Positions 1 to 8,930 of a stretch of 64,000 bases of DNA are shown piece by piece. Source of the DNA: Nitratidesulfovibrio sp. SRB-5 (GTDB taxonomy: Bacteria; Desulfobacterota; Desulfovibrionia; Desulfovibrionales; Desulfovibrionaceae). Numbering within the stretch: the stretch's first letter is position 1; every line of letters starts with the position of its first letter. The notes under the pieces were generated by a model. The model made no database searches. It was not told the origin of the DNA and saw only the letters and a list, made by a program, of their open reading frames with translations. Where the stretch lies: the NCBI RefSeq assembly GCF_019931275.1, contig NZ_JAIOTY010000001.1, positions 1,178,001 through 1,242,000 on the forward strand. The letters are read 5' to 3'. A program made the position numbers and the translations under genes.

Positions 1-2
1 AA

Positions 3-956
3 CTACGCCCCCGGCGCGTCCGCTTCCACCAGCGCGTCCACGATGGTGCGCAGCACGGTGGCGGCGGGGCGGTCGGGGTGCGAGGCGATGTAGATGTTGC
101 CCTCGTCGCCCGCGCGGACGATTTCCGGGTCCAGCGGCACCGCGCCCAGGAAGGGCACGTTCATTTCCTTGGCCAGTCGTTCGCCGCCGCCCTGTCCGAA
201 CAGCGATTCCACGTTGCCGCACTTGGAGCAGACGATGCCGCTCATGTTCTCTATGACGCCCAGCACCGGCACGTTCAGGTCTTCGCAGAAGCCCAGCGAG
301 CGGCGCACGTCATCCACGGCCACGGCCTGCGGCGTGGTGACGATGAGCGCGCGGGCGGCGTCGCCCAGCAGCTGAAGCACGGACAGGGGCTCGTCGCCGG
401 TGCCGGGAGGGCAGTCCACCACCAGAAAGTCCAGTTCGCCCCAGGCCACGTCGGACAGCAGTTGCTTGATGAAGCCCATCTTCACCGGGCCGCGCCAGAT
501 TACCGCCTGGCGGCCATCAGGCAAAAAGAAGCCCAGCGACATGACGGAAAGCGAAACCCCCTCGCGCCACTGCACGGGGTGGATGACGTCGCCATCCGTT
601 TCGGCCTGTGCCGCGTCCAGCTTGAGCAGGCGGGGGATGGACGGGCCGTGCACGTCCACGTCCAGCAGGCCCACGCGCTTGCCCGCCAGGGCAAGGCCTG
701 CGGCGATGTTGGCGGCGGTGGAGCTTTTGCCCACGCCCCCCTTGCCGGACATGACCACGATGGTGTTGCGGATGTGCGACAGGGTGGCCTGCAGGCGGGC
801 CTCTTCGGCCTGCTGTTCCGGGGTGGGGCCGCCGCACCCGCCGCCGCAGCCCGAGCTGGCGGCAGGAGTAGAGGCGGAGGGGCAGCCCTCGGGATTTCCG
901 GCGGAGCCGCAACCGGCCGCGCTGGGGCAGCCCTGACAGGAAGAAGAATCGCTCAT
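3..956 (-). CDS. mrp: Mrp/NBP35-family P-loop ATPase (Fe-S carrier)
   Basis: Mrp/Nbp35-type ATPases bind and transfer Fe-S clusters in the cytoplasm. The 317-residue product has a deviant Walker A (GKGGVGKSS, near residue 68), the D-x-D-x-H-GPS signature that follows it, and a late CSKCG pair that is the likely bridging cluster site. The first 45 residues are unusual: rich in Gly/Ser with six cysteines (CQGC, AGC, EGC, SGCGGGC), recalling the N-terminal cluster of Nbp35. The start was chosen at the ATG before SDSSSCQGC; the upstream in-frame extension looks non-coding. It lies 170 bp downstream of hypB in the same direction, so a role in hydrogenase or Fe-S enzyme maturation is plausible but inferred. 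The stop codon is just inside the window. Confidence 0.9.
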   Translation of the reverse strand: MSDSSSCQGCPSAAGCGSAGNPEGCPSASTPAASSGCGGGCGGPTPEQQAEEARLQATLSHIRNTIVVMSGKGGVGKSSTAANIAAGLALAGKRVGLLDVDVHGPSIPRLLKLDAAQAETDGDVIHPVQWREGVSLSVMSLGFFLPDGRQAVIWRGPVKMGFIKQLLSDVAWGELDFLVVDCPPGTGDEPLSVLQLLGDAARALIVTTPQAVAVDDVRRSLGFCEDLNVPVLGVIENMSGIVCSKCGNVESLFGQGGGERLAKEMNVPFLGAVPLDPEIVRAGDEGNIYIASHPDRPAATVLRTIVDALVEADAPGA

Positions 957-1126
957 GGGGTGTTGCCTCCGGCAATGGCATACCCCCGGAACCGTCCGGG
1001 TACGCACAGGGCGCCGGACGGGCCGGGGGGTGAATTCTGCGTCGGAACGGGGATATTGCCCGACGTATGCAACTGTAACCACGCGCCCGCCATGCCGCAA
1101 GCCCGTGGGCAATGTTCCGTTTGCCG

Positions 1127-1783
1127 CTACCCGCGCTTGGCGGCCCGCGCCGTGCGCAGCCAGTCGTACCAGCCTTCCAGCCCTTCGCCGCTGCGGCAGG
1201 ACATGGGGAAGATGGTCAGTTCCTTGTTCAGGTGCGTGGCAAAGCGCTTGGCCCGCTCCACGTCAAAGTCCACGTAGGGCAGCAGGTCCACCTTGTTCAG
1301 CAGCATTACCTTGGAAAGATTGAACAGCAGCGGGTATTTCTCGGGCTTGTCGTCGCCCTCGGTCACGCTGAGCAGGGCCACCTTGTGGTCTTCGCCGCAG
1401 TCGAATTCCACCGGGCAGACCAGGTTGCCCACGTTCTCGATGAACAGGATGTCGATTTCCGCGAGGTCGAAGTTGGACAGCGCTTCGAGAATCATGTTGC
1501 TGTCCAGATGGCAGCCGCCGTCGGTGTTGATCTGCACGGCCTTGGCGCCGGTGGCTGCCACGCGGCGGGCGTCGTTGTCGGTTTGCAGGTCGCCCTCGAT
1601 GACCGCCATGCGGAATTCGCCGCGCAGGTCGGACAGGGTGCGCTCGAGCACCGAGGTCTTGCCCGCGCCGGGCGAACTGATCATGTTCAGGACCAGAATG
1701 CCGTGCCGGGCAAACAGGCTTTTCAGTTGTACGGCCATCTTGTCGTTGGCTTCCAGCACGTTCCTGACCACGGGTATTTCCAC
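1127..1783 (-). CDS. hypB: Hydrogenase nickel incorporation GTPase HypB
   Basis: HypB is the GTPase that helps deliver nickel to [NiFe]-hydrogenase large subunits. The 218-residue protein carries the P-loop SSPGAGKTS near residue 37, the GGCHLD metal-site motif in the G domain, and the NKVDLLPY guanine-specificity motif. It begins directly with the G-domain lead-in and lacks both the N-terminal CxxCGC high-affinity nickel motif and the histidine-rich stretch seen in some HypB proteins. It starts 10 bp after the hypA stop, so the two are probably cotranscribed. Confidence 0.95.
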   Translation of the reverse strand: MEIPVVRNVLEANDKMAVQLKSLFARHGILVLNMISSPGAGKTSVLERTLSDLRGEFRMAVIEGDLQTDNDARRVAATGAKAVQINTDGGCHLDSNMILEALSNFDLAEIDILFIENVGNLVCPVEFDCGEDHKVALLSVTEGDDKPEKYPLLFNLSKVMLLNKVDLLPYVDFDVERAKRFATHLNKELTIFPMSCRSGEGLEGWYDWLRTARAAKRG

Positions 1784-1793
1784 GCCAGCCCCC

Positions 1794-2147
1794 CTATTCG
1801 GCTTCGATGTGTTCGACGTACAACTCGCGCCCGGCCAGCACGTGGTGCCCGGCCTCCTCGCCGCAGGCGGGGCAGGGCGCGAACAGCAGTTCCTTGCCCT
1901 GCGGCTCGAACTCCTTGCCGCAGCCGCCGCACAGCAACTTCACCGGGGCCATGGCCAGTTCCAGCTTGGCGCCCTCGAAGTCGGTGCCGATGGTCATGGC
2001 CTCGAAGGCGAATTCCATGGCCTCGGGCACCAGGTTGGCCAGCGCGCCAAAGCGCACGCGCACCAGCAGAAGCCGGGTTGCGGAGTGCTTGGCCAGTTCT
2101 TCCTGAACGATGGAGATGACGCTGGATGCGACGGACATTTCATGCAT
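1794..2147 (-). CDS. hypA: Hydrogenase maturation nickel metallochaperone HypA
   Basis: HypA binds nickel through its N-terminal MHE motif and works with HypB on [NiFe]-hydrogenase maturation. The 117-residue product begins MHEMSVASS and has the zinc site built from CGGC and CPAC pairs at about residues 73-92, the standard architecture and length. It is the first gene of a hypA-hypB pair followed by mrp. A second hypA lies in the coo operon at 28551-28937, so this copy probably serves other hydrogenases of the cell. Confidence 0.95.
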   Translation of the reverse strand: MHEMSVASSVISIVQEELAKHSATRLLLVRVRFGALANLVPEAMEFAFEAMTIGTDFEGAKLELAMAPVKLLCGGCGKEFEPQGKELLFAPCPACGEEAGHHVLAGRELYVEHIEAE

Positions 2148-2577
2148 CCGGCATGGATAAAGGAAAAGCCACGGCGCGTCCAGTTGGTGGGGCGGCGGGA
2201 CGAGTCCTTGCCCGCCCCGCCGGGGAGTGCCCGGTTTAGCCCGGTCTCGGTGAGTCTCGGTCGGACTCGCCTGGTTTCGTCTGGTCCCGTCCGGTCTGGC
2301 CCGGTCCGGCCCGGCCTGGTCGTATTCCGCCGGACGCTGGAGAATCAGGGGGAATGACCGGCGTGGTCAACATGACGGGCGCGATCAACGCAACGGACGC
2401 GATCAACGCAACCGGCGCGGTTGGCGGGCCCGGCCTGACCGGCGCCACGAATACGACGGGCGCGCTGCCGCCGCCGACCCGCACGCCTCGGCCCGTTTGC
2501 AACGTCCGCGAAAAAGGGTACATCTGGGCCCGGCGCGCCTGCGTCATGCGGCGTACCGTGCCGCCACAGGAGCAGAT
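2148..2577. repeat. Low-complexity intergenic region with short degenerate repeats
   Basis: This gap of about 430 bp separates the divergent hypA and TPR genes. Positions 2235-2325 are a degenerate pyrimidine/GG-rich run built on CCGGTCTGG-like words. Positions 2370-2425 carry two near-identical 18-bp units containing GCGATCAACGCAAC. The long open frames crossing this region on both strands are products of high GC and repeat content and show no protein similarity I recognise. Promoters for both flanking genes must lie here, but I cannot place them. Confidence 0.5.
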
Positions 2578-3462
2578 ATGGAGACCGGCATCTTCAAGGG
2601 CGTCTATTCCAGCGTCGAGCCACGCCAGGCTGGCAGGCCCGGCGGTGGCGTACCGGGGCGCAGCGCCGCGCGCAAGCGCTACTGGTTCGTGTGGGAGCAC
2701 GACGCGGGCGGGTTCGTGGTGCAGCCCCTGTCGGCCAGCATGGAACCCACGGGCGAGCGCCGTGCCGTCAGCACGGCGGAACTGGCGCGCGGCTACGCCT
2801 TCGAGCCGGACATCCTTGCCGTGCCGATCAGGACCGCGCCCATGGCAGCCGCCTACGGAGAGCGCGAGGAGGCAAGCCGTGGCGCGGCCTCTGCCCAGGC
2901 TGCGCCAGTCCGGAAAGATGCGGCTAATCCGGCCAATCCGGTTAAGCCGTCCAGTGGCGGCATTCAGGCATCGGGCATGGCGACCGGGCGCGATGCCACC
3001 CGCCGTTCCGGCGATATCGCCGGGCACGAGGTGGGCGCGCAGACCGAACGTGCGCTGCGGGCAGACTTCGCCACTGCGCTGGCCCAACTGCGGCGCGGCG
3101 ACCGCGACCGCGCCGTGCGCGCGCTGGAGCGGCTGGCCGAGACCCCCGGCGAATTCGTGCCTGCCCATCGCCACATGTTCACCGATTTCGGCATCAACCT
3201 GCGCAAGAGCAAGCTGCCGCGCATTGCCATCCGGCATCACCTGCGCGCACTGGACCTTTCGCCGGACGACAGCCACGTGCATTTCAACATCGCCCGTGCC
3301 TACTACGACATGGGCGACATGGACCGGGCGGAACGGCATCTGCGCGCATCGCTGGACCTGACGCCCGACCTCGATCCCTCGCGCCGCTTTCTCGACTTCC
3401 TGCTGGAGCGGAAGGGCGGCGCCGCCAACGTTGATGGGACGGCCCCCAAGGCCGCCCGGTAA
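2578..3462 (+). CDS. TPR-repeat protein
   Basis: The 294-residue protein has a variable N-terminal half (with an Asn/Ala/Pro repeat around residue 115) and a C-terminal half (residues 150-275) that folds as tetratricopeptide repeats, including the DDSHVHFNIARAYYDMGDMD repeat. TPR domains mediate protein-protein contacts; no catalytic motif is visible. The start ATG was chosen because AGGAG lies 6 bp upstream; longer in-frame starts fall in repetitive sequence. It is 15 bp upstream of the AMIN-domain gene and probably forms an operon with it. No signal peptide is seen, so it is probably cytoplasmic. Confidence 0.8.
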   Translation: METGIFKGVYSSVEPRQAGRPGGGVPGRSAARKRYWFVWEHDAGGFVVQPLSASMEPTGERRAVSTAELARGYAFEPDILAVPIRTAPMAAAYGEREEASRGAASAQAAPVRKDAANPANPVKPSSGGIQASGMATGRDATRRSGDIAGHEVGAQTERALRADFATALAQLRRGDRDRAVRALERLAETPGEFVPAHRHMFTDFGINLRKSKLPRIAIRHHLRALDLSPDDSHVHFNIARAYYDMGDMDRAERHLRASLDLTPDLDPSRRFLDFLLERKGGAANVDGTAPKAAR

Positions 3463-3477
3463 GGAGACTTTCGCGAG

Positions 3478-4392
3478 ATGAACAAAACCATCGCCATGCT
3501 GATCCCCACCGTCGTGCTGTTCGCCATGGCGCTCATCCTGTTCAACCATTTCGGCTCCGGCGACGAAAAGCCCGCCCCGGTGGAAGGCCCCTCGGTGCAG
3601 GCCCCGATGCAGGCCCCGACGCAGGGGCAGCCCCAACCGGGGCAGCCGGGCATGCCCTACTTCGAACAGGGCGGGCAGGGCGCTCTGGCCCCCGGCCAGT
3701 CCGGCGGACAGCCCGGCGGCACGATGACCGAAACCCCGGCAGGCATGGTTTCTCCCGGCGAGGGAGAGCCCGCCGCCACGCCGCCAGGGGCGTCCGCGTC
3801 CGCCGAACCGCGCACCGCGCTGGGCCGCATGGCCTCCAAGTCTGGTGCCGACCTTGCCACCCCGCTGGAAAGCAAGAAAAAGGAACCGGTAAAGGGCACC
3901 GACAAGGGCACGGAAAAGGCCGCTCCGGCCAGGCAGGCAGAGAAAGCGGCCCCGGCCCCGGCCAAGGCAGAAAAAACGGAAAAGGCCACCCCCGCCGCCA
4001 AGCCGCAGGCAGCCGCTCCCGCTCCCGCTGCCCAGCCCGCTCCGGCCAAGGCCGCTGCCGCCCCTGCATCGCCGCAGACGGCCAAGGGCGACCATGCCAT
4101 CACCTCGGCCACCATCAAGTTCTCGGGCAGTACGGCCATCCTGCACCTGCAAGGCGATGCGCCCATCCAGTACAAGTACATTGTTCTGCCCAACCCCGAC
4201 CGGCTGGCCCTGGACCTCGTCGGCGCGTGGTCGGTATCCGCGCCCGCGGTGCCGTCCAACCGGGTCATCGAAAAGGTGCGCGTGGGCCGCTACGGCGAGA
4301 ACACCCGCATCGTGCTGGACCTGAAGGCCGCGCCCACCAAGCATGAAGTGGTCAAGAGCGGAGACAAGGGGATAGAGGTCCGCGTCCAGTAG
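3478..4392 (+). CDS. Membrane-anchored AMIN-domain protein
   Basis: The 304-residue protein has one N-terminal transmembrane segment (about residues 5-23). A long linker rich in Pro, Ala, Gln and Lys follows (about residues 30-200). The C-terminal AMIN-type beta domain occupies about residues 205-304. AMIN domains target periplasmic proteins to the cell envelope or peptidoglycan and occur in amidases and secretins; no amidase domain is present here. The linker would span the periplasm, as in TonB-like proteins. It follows the TPR gene by 15 bp. The TAG stop is fused to a palindromic repeat element (copy A). Confidence 0.85.
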   Translation: MNKTIAMLIPTVVLFAMALILFNHFGSGDEKPAPVEGPSVQAPMQAPTQGQPQPGQPGMPYFEQGGQGALAPGQSGGQPGGTMTETPAGMVSPGEGEPAATPPGASASAEPRTALGRMASKSGADLATPLESKKKEPVKGTDKGTEKAAPARQAEKAAPAPAKAEKTEKATPAAKPQAAAPAPAAQPAPAKAAAAPASPQTAKGDHAITSATIKFSGSTAILHLQGDAPIQYKYIVLPNPDRLALDLVGAWSVSAPAVPSNRVIEKVRVGRYGENTRIVLDLKAAPTKHEVVKSGDKGIEVRVQ

Positions 4393-4584
4393 GGGCTGCC
4401 TCCAAATCGTCTTCCTGCCCGTTGGCGGACCGACCCGAAGGGCGCGACGCGTGCCCGTCAGGTGAGCTTGCGAACCTTGCCCCAGCCGGAGGCGAGTCCG
4501 CGAGCCTGACGGCTGAGGCATACGTCCTCATGGCAGGCCGGTTTTCCTTGCCAGCGAACAGCGATCCTGATTTGGGAATAGTGC
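4392..4584 (+). repeat. TAG-fused palindromic element, copy A
   Basis: Starts at the G of the TAG stop of the AMIN-domain gene. Inner terminal stem CCAAATC/GATTTGG pairs at about 4402-4408 and 4569-4575. Next inside are GTTGGC and GCCAGC (one G-U wobble), then CCCGTCAGG pairing with CCTGACGG. It shares the block TTTTCCTTGCCAGCGAAC with copies B and C, and GACCGACCCGAAGGGCGCG near its 5' end. The outermost bases match poorly, so this copy is partly decayed. No open reading frame of interest lies inside. Confidence 0.75.
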
Positions 4585-4610
4585 TTACTTTCCGAAATGA
4601 TTTGCAAAAC

Positions 4611-4643
4611 AAAAGCGGGATGGCATGCGCCGTCCCGCTTTTT
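4611..4643. terminator. Bidirectional intrinsic terminator
   Basis: Stem AAAGCGGGA / TCCCGCTTT with a 12-nt loop, flanked by an A-run on the left and a T-run on the right. It can stop transcription of the AMIN-domain operon from the left and of the copper chaperone gene from the right. Confidence 0.8.
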
Positions 4644-4686
4644 CATGTCCGCCGTCTGCAAGGGCACGGCGCGCGGCCCGGAAGGG

Positions 4687-4884
4687 CTACTCCACGTCGA
4701 ATCCGGCCTTGCGGATGGCTGCCTTCACGGCGTCCACGTCCACCGGGGCCGATTCGGTCCATGCGGCCTCGCCCTTTTCAAGGCTGACGTCCACGTCCTT
4801 GACGCCGGAAACTCCGGCAACGGCCTTGGTTACGGACATCTTGCAATGATTGCACGACATTCCCTTCACGGTAACGCTGGGCAT
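4687..4884 (-). CDS. copZ: Heavy-metal-associated (HMA) copper chaperone, CopZ-like
   Basis: The 65-residue protein is a single HMA ferredoxin-fold domain with the metal-binding motif GMSCNHC at residues 8-14. Such proteins carry Cu(I) to P1B-type ATPases. The start was chosen at the ATG preceded by AGGAGC; longer in-frame extensions are not HMA-like. It is divergent from copA (5097), with about 210 bp between the starts that must hold both promoters. The MSCNHC variant is typical of CopZ proteins. Confidence 0.9.
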   Translation of the reverse strand: MPSVTVKGMSCNHCKMSVTKAVAGVSGVKDVDVSLEKGEAAWTESAPVDVDAVKAAIRKAGFDVE

Positions 4885-5096
4885 GGCTGGCTCCTTGGCT
4901 TGCGGGTCACGAATGTTGCGCGTGCCCTTGCCTTGCGGCGGGCACGGGATTACTTGAATGAGAACGCCTTTCAACAACATAGGCTCCGGGGTGCGGTTTG
5001 GCAACAGGCCGCCGGGTCCGGGGCCGTCGTTTCGGTCGGTGCTGGTGCAGCATACCCTTTGTCTGTTGCCGTTTGCCGCTGACCGCAGGAGCCCGC

Positions 5097-7925
5097 ATGA
5101 CCACGCCCGAAGAATTGCCCGGTGTTTCGCAACAGTCTGCCCCTGCCTCCGGCACCTCTCCCGTCCCGGAAGGGGCCGTCGCACCCGACCAGTCCCGGCC
5201 CGACCTGACCCGGCAGACCCTGCCGGTGCGCGGCATGACCTGCGCGGTGTGCGCGGGCCGCATAGAGCGTATGGTGGGGCAGATGGACGGTGTGTCGCGC
5301 ATCAGCGTGAACCTGGCCACCGAGACCATGGACGTGGCGTGGAACCCCGCCGCCCTGCATCTGGACGACATTGCCGAGCGGGTGAAGGATCTGGGCTTCG
5401 AGGCCGTGCTGCCGGACCCCGCATCCACCGCCGGACAGGATGACGGCCTGTTGCGCTACGCCGTGCGCGGCATGCACTGCGCGGCATGCTCCGCACGCAT
5501 CGAGCGCGCCGTGGGCCAGATGGAGGGCGTGGCCGCCGTCACCGTCAGCCTGGCCACGGAAACGGCGCAGGTCACCCCGGCCCCCGGCCTTGGCCCGGAC
5601 GCGACGGATGCCCTTGCCGCCGCCATTCCCGCGCGCATCGCGGACCTTGGCTTTTCGGCGGAACGCATCCTGCCCCGGCAGGATGCCGGCACCGCCCTGT
5701 GGGAAGCCCAGCGCGAGGAAGCCGCCGCCCGTCTGGCCCGCATGCGCGGCAAACTGGCGCGCGAATTCGCCTTCACCGTTCCGCTGCTGGTGCTGTCCAT
5801 GGGCCATATGGCGGGCCTGCCCCTGCCCGCCTGGCTCGACCCGCACCACGCTCCGCTTGCATTCGCGCTGGCGCAGCTGCTGCTGACGCTGCCGGTGATG
5901 TGGTTCGGGCGCGATTTCTACCGCATCGGCTTCGGCAACCTGGCGCGCCGCGCCCCCAACATGGATTCGCTGGTGGCCGTGGGCACCGGCGCGGCCTTTG
6001 CCTACAGCCTGTGGAACACCGTGGAGATCGGCCTTGGGGTGGAGGTGGCCCGGCGGGTCATGGACCTGTACTACGAGTCGGCGGCGGTGCTCATCGCGCT
6101 GGTGTCGCTGGGCAAGTACTTCGAACTGCGCTCGCGCACCCGCACGTCAGAGGCCATCAAGGCCCTGATGGAACTTGCGCCGGACACCGCCCTGCGCATG
6201 GAGGGCGGCGAGGCGCGCGAAGTTCCCGTGGCGTCAGTAAGGGCCGGTGACCGGCTGCTGGTGCGGCCCGGCGCGCGCATTGCCGTTGACGGCGTGGTGG
6301 AGGAGGGCACCAGCAGCGTGGACGAGGCCATGCTGACCGGAGAAAGCCTGCCCGTGACCAAGAACCCCGGCGACGCGGTGGCGGGCGGCACCATCAACCG
6401 GCACGGCTCGTTCGTCATGCGGGCCGAGCGGGTGGGCGCGGACACCGTGCTGGCCCGGATCATCCGGCTGGTGCAGGATGCCCAGGGGTCGAAGGCCCCC
6501 ATCGCCAACCTGGCCGACCGGGTGAGCCTGTGGTTCGTCCCGGCGGTGATGGCGCTGGCGGTGCTGGCTGGCGTGGCGTGGTATGCCGCCGGTGCGGAAT
6601 TCGCCTTTGCCCTGCGCATCTTCGTGGCGGTGATGGTCATTGCCTGCCCCTGCGCCATGGGCCTTGCCACGCCCACGTCCATCATGGTGGGCACCGGGCG
6701 CGGCGCGCAACTGGGCGTGCTGATCAAGAGCGGCGAGGCGCTGGAACACGCCGGGCGGCTCACCGCGCTGGTGTTCGACAAGACCGGCACGCTTACTGTG
6801 GGCAGCCCGCACCTGACTGACGTGGAGGCCCTGCCGGATATGGCGGCCTTGCCGGACGTGGGGGGGCTGACGGATACCGCAACGGCGGGTGCGGCAGGGG
6901 AGGCCGCACCGGCCCACGGCGGTGCCCCCATTGACGAATCCGCGCTGGTGCGCCTGGCCGCCTCGCTGGAAGCCCTGTCGGAACACCCCCTGGCCGAGGC
7001 CGTGGCGGCAGGAGCCACGGAACGCGGCCTTGCCCCGTGGCCGGTGCGGGACTTTCTGGCCGTGCCGGGCAAGGGCGTGCGCGGCAGCGTCGTGACCGAT
7101 GATGGTGCGCAGCGTGCCGTCGCCATTGGCAACGTGGCCTTCATGGCGGCGGAGAACGTGGCCGGGCACGATGCCCCCCATGTGACCGCCCGCGCCGATG
7201 CGCTGGCCGAGCAGGGCCGCACCCCGCTGTACATGGCCGTGGATGGCCGCATGGCCGCCCTGCTGGGCGTGGCCGACCCGCTGAAGCCGGAGGCCCCGGC
7301 GGTGGTGCGCCGCCTGCGGGACATGGGCGTGCGCGTGGTGATGCTGACCGGCGACAACCGCCGCACCGCCCTGGCCGTGGCGCGGCAGGCGGGCATCGAC
7401 GACGTGCGGGCCGAAGTGCTGCCCGACCAGAAGGAACAGGCCGTCAGCGCGTTGCAGGCCGAAGGGCACGTGGTGGGCATGGTGGGCGACGGCATCAACG
7501 ATGCCCCGGCCCTGGCCCGCGCCCACGTGGGCATCGCCATGGGCACCGGCATCGACGTGGCGGTGGAGGCGGGCGACATAGTGCTGCTGCGCGGCGGGCT
7601 GGACGGGGTGCTCACGGCCCTTGCCCTCAGCCGGGCCACGGTGCGCAACATCCGCCAGAACCTGTTCTGGGCCTTCGGCTACAACGTGCTGGGCATTCCC
7701 GTGGCGGCGGGGCTGCTGCACGCCTTTGGCGGGCCCACCCTGTCGCCAATGATCGCGGGCGGGGCCATGGCCCTTTCGTCGGTTTCCGTGGTCAGCAATG
7801 CGTTGCGGCTGCGCTTTTTCACCCCGGATGGCGGGGCGGCAGATGGACCTGAGACCACCCCTGAGACCAACCCGGAGGCCAGCCCCGAGACCAGTCCGGA
7901 TGGCGGGCCGGGGAAGAACGCATAG
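5097..7925 (+). CDS. copA: Copper-translocating P1B-type ATPase CopA
   Basis: Exports Cu(I) from the cytoplasm using ATP. The 942-residue protein has two N-terminal HMA domains (GMTCAVC near residue 45, GMHCAAC near residue 125). Eight predicted membrane helices include the CPC metal-transport motif in IACPCAMG near residue 516. Also present are the phosphorylation motif DKTGT near residue 561, the SEHPLAE motif of the nucleotide domain, and GDGINDAP near residue 797. The ATG with GCAGGAGC upstream was taken as the start. The C-terminal tail is a low-complexity run of Glu/Thr/Pro/Ser (ETTPETNPEASPETSPD), matching the triplet-repeat habit of this genome. Divergent from the chaperone gene. Confidence 0.95.
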   Translation: MTTPEELPGVSQQSAPASGTSPVPEGAVAPDQSRPDLTRQTLPVRGMTCAVCAGRIERMVGQMDGVSRISVNLATETMDVAWNPAALHLDDIAERVKDLGFEAVLPDPASTAGQDDGLLRYAVRGMHCAACSARIERAVGQMEGVAAVTVSLATETAQVTPAPGLGPDATDALAAAIPARIADLGFSAERILPRQDAGTALWEAQREEAAARLARMRGKLAREFAFTVPLLVLSMGHMAGLPLPAWLDPHHAPLAFALAQLLLTLPVMWFGRDFYRIGFGNLARRAPNMDSLVAVGTGAAFAYSLWNTVEIGLGVEVARRVMDLYYESAAVLIALVSLGKYFELRSRTRTSEAIKALMELAPDTALRMEGGEAREVPVASVRAGDRLLVRPGARIAVDGVVEEGTSSVDEAMLTGESLPVTKNPGDAVAGGTINRHGSFVMRAERVGADTVLARIIRLVQDAQGSKAPIANLADRVSLWFVPAVMALAVLAGVAWYAAGAEFAFALRIFVAVMVIACPCAMGLATPTSIMVGTGRGAQLGVLIKSGEALEHAGRLTALVFDKTGTLTVGSPHLTDVEALPDMAALPDVGGLTDTATAGAAGEAAPAHGGAPIDESALVRLAASLEALSEHPLAEAVAAGATERGLAPWPVRDFLAVPGKGVRGSVVTDDGAQRAVAIGNVAFMAAENVAGHDAPHVTARADALAEQGRTPLYMAVDGRMAALLGVADPLKPEAPAVVRRLRDMGVRVVMLTGDNRRTALAVARQAGIDDVRAEVLPDQKEQAVSALQAEGHVVGMVGDGINDAPALARAHVGIAMGTGIDVAVEAGDIVLLRGGLDGVLTALALSRATVRNIRQNLFWAFGYNVLGIPVAAGLLHAFGGPTLSPMIAGGAMALSSVSVVSNALRLRFFTPDGGAADGPETTPETNPEASPETSPDGGPGKNA

Positions 7926-7945
7926 CCCCACCCTGTGGGGGAAAC

Positions 7946-7984
7946 GCAAGGGGCGCCGGATCGTGATGATCCGGCGCCCCTTGC
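7946..7984. terminator. Perfect hairpin after copA, probable terminator
   Basis: A perfect stem of about 18 bp, GGGGCGCCGGATC paired with GATCCGGCGCCCC plus outer GCAA/TTGC, with a 3-nt loop. There is no clear T-run, so it may work by structure alone or mark the end of copA mRNA. Confidence 0.55.
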
Positions 7985-8128
7985 CGTTCCGTCCGGTTGC
8001 CCGCGTATCTGGTTTTCCGGTCCGGATGCTTCCGCGTCGTGGTGCCGCCATGCCGGGCTCCCTCCATCATTTCGCGGGCAAACCCGCGACATGGACGCGC
8101 CCCGGTGGCGATGCTGGCCCGCAACGGC

Positions 8129-8551
8129 TCAGTATTCCTTGATGTACTCGTCCAGGCTGTCGGCGGTGCAGTTGCGGCTGACCCAGTAGGCGGCGGCCCA
8201 GACCATCAGCGCGGTGGCCTGGGTGTCGTCCAGGCGCTTCAGCTTGGCTTCCAGGCTGGCCTTGCTGGCCCCGTGCTTGGTGTGCACCATGCCCACGTCG
8301 CAGGCATCCATGACCCGCAACAGCAGGTAGGACAGCCGGGTGTGGTCGGGCAGCAGGCGCAGGTCGCGGTGTGCCTCGATGATGGTCTTGAGTTCGGGCC
8401 CGGAAAAGATGCCCTTGATGGCGGAAATGGCGCGGAAGAAGGTATCCACGGCCCATGGCAGGATGAATTCCGCCCCGGCGCTCTTGGTGCGGAAGTAGTC
8501 CTTGAGCCAGCGTTCCTGGTCCGACGATATCCTGGCGGCAACCTGAGGCAT
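8129..8551 (-). CDS. Conserved hypothetical protein
   Basis: 140 residues, mostly predicted helical, with no signal peptide, membrane segment or cysteine motif I can assign. It has a tryptophan- and phenylalanine-rich middle (WAVDTFFRAISAIKGIFSG) and a C-terminus ending DEYIKEY. The start was placed at the ATG preceded by AGGGAGGGCG; the upstream in-frame extension is arginine/proline-rich and looks non-coding. It stands alone between copA and the pyrophosphorylase gene. Function unknown. Confidence 0.75.
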   Translation of the reverse strand: MPQVAARISSDQERWLKDYFRTKSAGAEFILPWAVDTFFRAISAIKGIFSGPELKTIIEAHRDLRLLPDHTRLSYLLLRVMDACDVGMVHTKHGASKASLEAKLKRLDDTQATALMVWAAAYWVSRNCTADSLDEYIKEY

Positions 8552-8930
8552 GTTCGCCCTCCCTGCTGGGGGTGCGGCTGTCGTCCTGCGGGGGTGGTGA
8601 CGGCGGCGCGGCACCAAGTGCTCCACCTGCGTCCCCTTCGGCGGGCCGGGCCGCATGGCTGCATGCGCGCCACACGGGCGCAACGCAATCGCCAAGCATG
8701 CCCCCGTGCACACCGGTCTCACGGGGCACGTTAGGTCAGAGCGGAAAAAAGCTCAAGAAAAAATCTAGAAATGGCCACGCGTGCTTACGTTCGCGCGACT
8801 GGTGTCCTGTTGTGCATGGCCGCGCGGTTGGGGAAGGCATGGGAGAGGGTGAGGGACGGAATGCGTTGTGCCGCGGCTTGAAAGCGCCTGCTGCCGCGCG
8901 TGGACGCGATTGCGGCAATGAATGGCGTGG
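8552..8930. other. Intergenic region, no gene seen
   Basis: A gap of 379 bp between two leftward genes. It holds an AT-rich patch (8735-8775) with a possible promoter for the upstream hypothetical gene; otherwise GC-rich sequence without recognisable features. Confidence 0.5.
8728..8756 (-). promoter_or_regulatory. Possible sigma70 promoter for the 8129-8551 gene
   Basis: On the minus strand TTGAGC, a 17-bp spacer, then TAACGT. Leaves a leader of about 170 nt before the start codon. The surrounding AT-rich patch stands out from the GC-rich background. Confidence 0.35.

Noticed and set aside
2236-4521. 761-codon minus-strand frame opposite the TPR and AMIN genes
   Set aside because: Composition is Arg/Gly-rich without domains, and it overlaps two supported genes and a repeat.
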